Shown in pieces: positions 61,374 to 64,000 of a stretch of 64,000 nt of DNA. Source of the stretch: Stichopus chloronotus (taxonomy: Eukaryota; Echinodermata; Holothuroidea; Aspidochirotida; Stichopodidae); contig CM037838.1 of assembly GCA_021234535.1 (NCBI GenBank), forward strand, positions 17,801,009-17,865,008, read 5' to 3'. The notes below the pieces were generated by a model. That model was given only the letters and a program-made list of their open reading frames with translations, did not search any database and was not told the DNA's origin. The position numbers and the translations under genes were made by a program. Each line of letters opens with the position of its first letter. Position 1 is the stretch's first letter.

Positions 61374-64000
61374 GTTTTACTCGGTCAAGTAAACCCATTA
61401 GTGTGTTTTAATGTCGCCTCCTTGCTTCTCTAACTCCGATGATGAACATCTACTTATACGTACTCAGTTAACACAATTCTCCCAGACACTTACGTCCAGT
61501 CTCACACTCAGCCTGTCTAAAATTTGTCCACGTGTTATCAAAGCAATGGATCCATGTGTACCGTAATATGAGCTACAGTATTCTGCATCTTTCGAATTTG
61601 TTGGCAATCCAAAAAATACTGCAACTCAGAAACACTTGAGAATTGTGATTTTGCTCTCCGGAAGGTAACAATATAGCTTAGGGTGATGAGGTACTGCCAT
61701 TACGTATGTATTTTGTGTATTATTCAGTAGGGAAGAAATGTGACATCGTCAGAGGATTGATGCCATCTAACACGTTACGAAACATTCATTATGAAACTTG
61801 AATTTAAACTTCTATCATGTCTTAAACAAGTTGAACGAAGTAAAACAATAGAAATAAAAATAAAAAACATTGGAACACAGCAATGATTGTAATGGAAAGC
61901 TAATCAACGCCGGACTGTGAATTAACGCACGATCGGGGGTTTACTGCCAGTGATTTTCGAGTGTGCTCCCAGCGTTAGCATTAACCTGCATTAGAATACA
62001 GTTAATGATCGGCAGGTCTAGTGTTGATGAACATTGTTCATTCATACACAGCGATATTTTACAAAAGAGACGAAAACGAAAAAGAAATGGGTTTGTAAAT
62101 AACCACAAGTGTATTTCAAAAAAGGTACCGATCAAGTCAGAATATTGTCACAGAATGGCAACAAAAAAGGAACTGTAGATGCGTGTTCACCTATGCACGT
62201 AGACGATCGAAGCGTTGCTTTGGGTTTCCATTCGATATAATCTCTTTTGAACTTCATTACAGTGTTACAACTATTTCTTGATCAAAAATAATTATGAGGT
62301 TCAATTAAATTAGGCTTTACAATTAGACTTAATGATTGACTACAAATTTGCCAAACGGTAAACTGTCGTGTCACCTCCGAACTGGGACTACACAGTAACG
62401 TTGGCGGGGTAGGTTCGTAGTTAGTCAAGACAGCCACGACAGAAAAGGAGACAGGAATCGGACTTCTGTTAATTTATATACCATGACGGACGATGAAGCA
62501 CCATCCGAAGAGTTATGCGGCCTGCTACAGGGCAACGACGGACAGAGAATAACTGACAGAGGGCTCGGGACCATGAAATAAGCAGCGTCTAAATATCGGA
62601 GTACAGTGAGCAAACTGTCCACTTAAACGTTCAACTGCCGAAATATGGGCTAACCTACGGTTGGCAATGATGAGGATACTACCGTGAGGACACTACCCCA
62701 AGTTTAAGTCTCTTCAGATGTGGATGAAATCTCTCCATCACCAACAACCGATTTCATTGACATATGTCGTTTAATTTTCCAGCTATGGCAATTTGAGAGA
62801 TTTTAAAGATCAACCGATACACTGCTATTGCAACTGAATCGCTTTGGTTTATCTTTACCACCTTTTGTCAAATAGTTTAATAGTTATGCATAGATTTAAA
62901 TCAAAGCATTAATAATTTGAACTATGCTGGATAACCTCAGTAATTCAATACAAATGTATAGCAGTGTTTGTCGATAAAAAAATGTAGGTGACAAATACCT
63001 GCTATCAAGGCTTACGTGATATCATAATTCGACTTACACTCAAGTCTCGTTCCAGCTATCTGAGGAAGATATGGACGACTTCCTTTCCTGAATTTCAAAA
63101 GTGCATAACTTGGTAATCTTCTCCAAGTCTCTGGTAACGCTGGATATAGTGGCAGTATTCCAGCGTACGAATGTACAATATAAGAAACGTTGTAGAGCGT
63201 CTATGACTGAAAGGAAGCCGCTCGAAATAGTAATAAAACTCCGAGTGTCCCATGGAACACAAAATGCTGGCAAATTCTAGAATACCTGGTGCAATACAAA
63301 GCCTTATCACTCGCAGCGGCTATTAGTTTGAGTGTAATGAAAACGTTCTCACATATTTAACACTTTAAGTTGTCATAAATATTGTATGTACATTAACAGA
63401 AAATTTTTGTGAATGGCCCTTTACCAAGCTACAATTTACATGAATTTAATGCTTAACATTTGATAGTTTAGACAGATATTTCACTTACACTGAATGTCAA
63501 AAAATTAATTTCAAGTTATGACTCAGATGACATCTGTCGTAACAGTGCATTTCATTCTAACTTATTTTTATATGCTTTTTTAATGAAACTCAATTTCAAC
63601 AATCTATCATTAGTATTATTAGACTTGTAGCAGGTTGTTAATGGATTATGATCAGTACATGTAATGGCTAAATTGATAACATTCAAGTAAAAATCAAAAT
63701 GCTGTTAAGCTAGCAACCAATCTTAACTTTGCTTCTCAAAGGTTGCAAGAGTAATTTATTTGGCGCCTAATGAACTTCATTTCAAAGTAACAAACTGGGT
63801 GATAAATACTTTATCCTTCTCCAGAAATAAAACACCACCTGCATGAATGTCCCTTGCCTCTACTTTCGGTGTCAGTTCCCCTGTTGACAATTTGGTGTAC
63901 TCTGTGCGGTTGCACCCATTAAAATGAAACATATTCAAAGGCAATGTTCATCCCAATGAAACTTGACTTTTCAGGTTAAAATGTTGGTCAATGGGGCAAC
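61374..64000. other. 3' flank of the cluster, no gene recognised
   Basis: AT-rich sequence without the KPxxGxC..C|GTRAGT exon 1 end, the 106-nt exon 2 pattern or the GW exon 3 pattern, so no seventh copy is visible. Short ORFs lack support. Confidence 0.4.

Noticed and set aside
62482..62580. Short ORF MTDDEAPSEELCGLLQ... considered as a new exon 1
   Set aside because: No signal peptide, no KPxxGxC end and no downstream family exons.

Overview
The window is metazoan nuclear DNA: AT-rich, with GT-AG introns, TATA boxes, AATAAA signals, non-LTR and Penelope-like retroelements and MITEs. It holds six complete paralogous three-exon genes, all on the + strand, encoding small secreted cysteine-rich proteins. 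Their cysteine layout (CxxCxC, then CC, then a C-terminal CxxxGW) matches beta-microseminoprotein/PSP94 (MSMB family). From memory, a tandem PSP94-like family is a published feature of the sea cucumber Apostichopus japonicus genome, linked there to gut regeneration. The likeliest source is therefore a sea cucumber or close echinoderm relative. The species assignment is inference.

Layout: gene 1 (378-4037), a foldback-type element with an inserted MITE (about 6977-8482), gene 2 (9386-12669), gene 3 (18737-21453), a repeat- and MITE-rich spacer (22.6-24.7 kb), gene 4 (26107-29752), a retroelement island (about 30.9-45.4 kb), gene 5 (46153-53689) and gene 6 (57640-60696). The island holds a decayed Penelope-like element, a CR1-like LINE, a decayed cellular-looking gene, a second Penelope-like fragment, an L1/Tx1-like LINE 3' end and two long (AT)n tracts. 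I recognise no gene after 60.7 kb.

All six genes share one architecture. Exon 1 encodes a signal peptide, a variable linker and the first cysteine, and ends in phase 1. Exon 2 is exactly 106 nt in every copy and encodes six cysteines, ending in phase 2. Exon 3 encodes the last four cysteines and a GW motif. Cysteine spacing is identical in all copies although the rest has diverged widely. Genes 1-2 have a long acidic linker (products of 174 and 170 aa); genes 3-6 have a short one (138-147 aa). The proteins carry 11 half-cystines where vertebrate MSMB has 10, which suggests a free or intermolecular thiol. No tRNA, rRNA or CRISPR was seen. All splice models were built by eye, by matching reading phase and cysteine pattern between copies.
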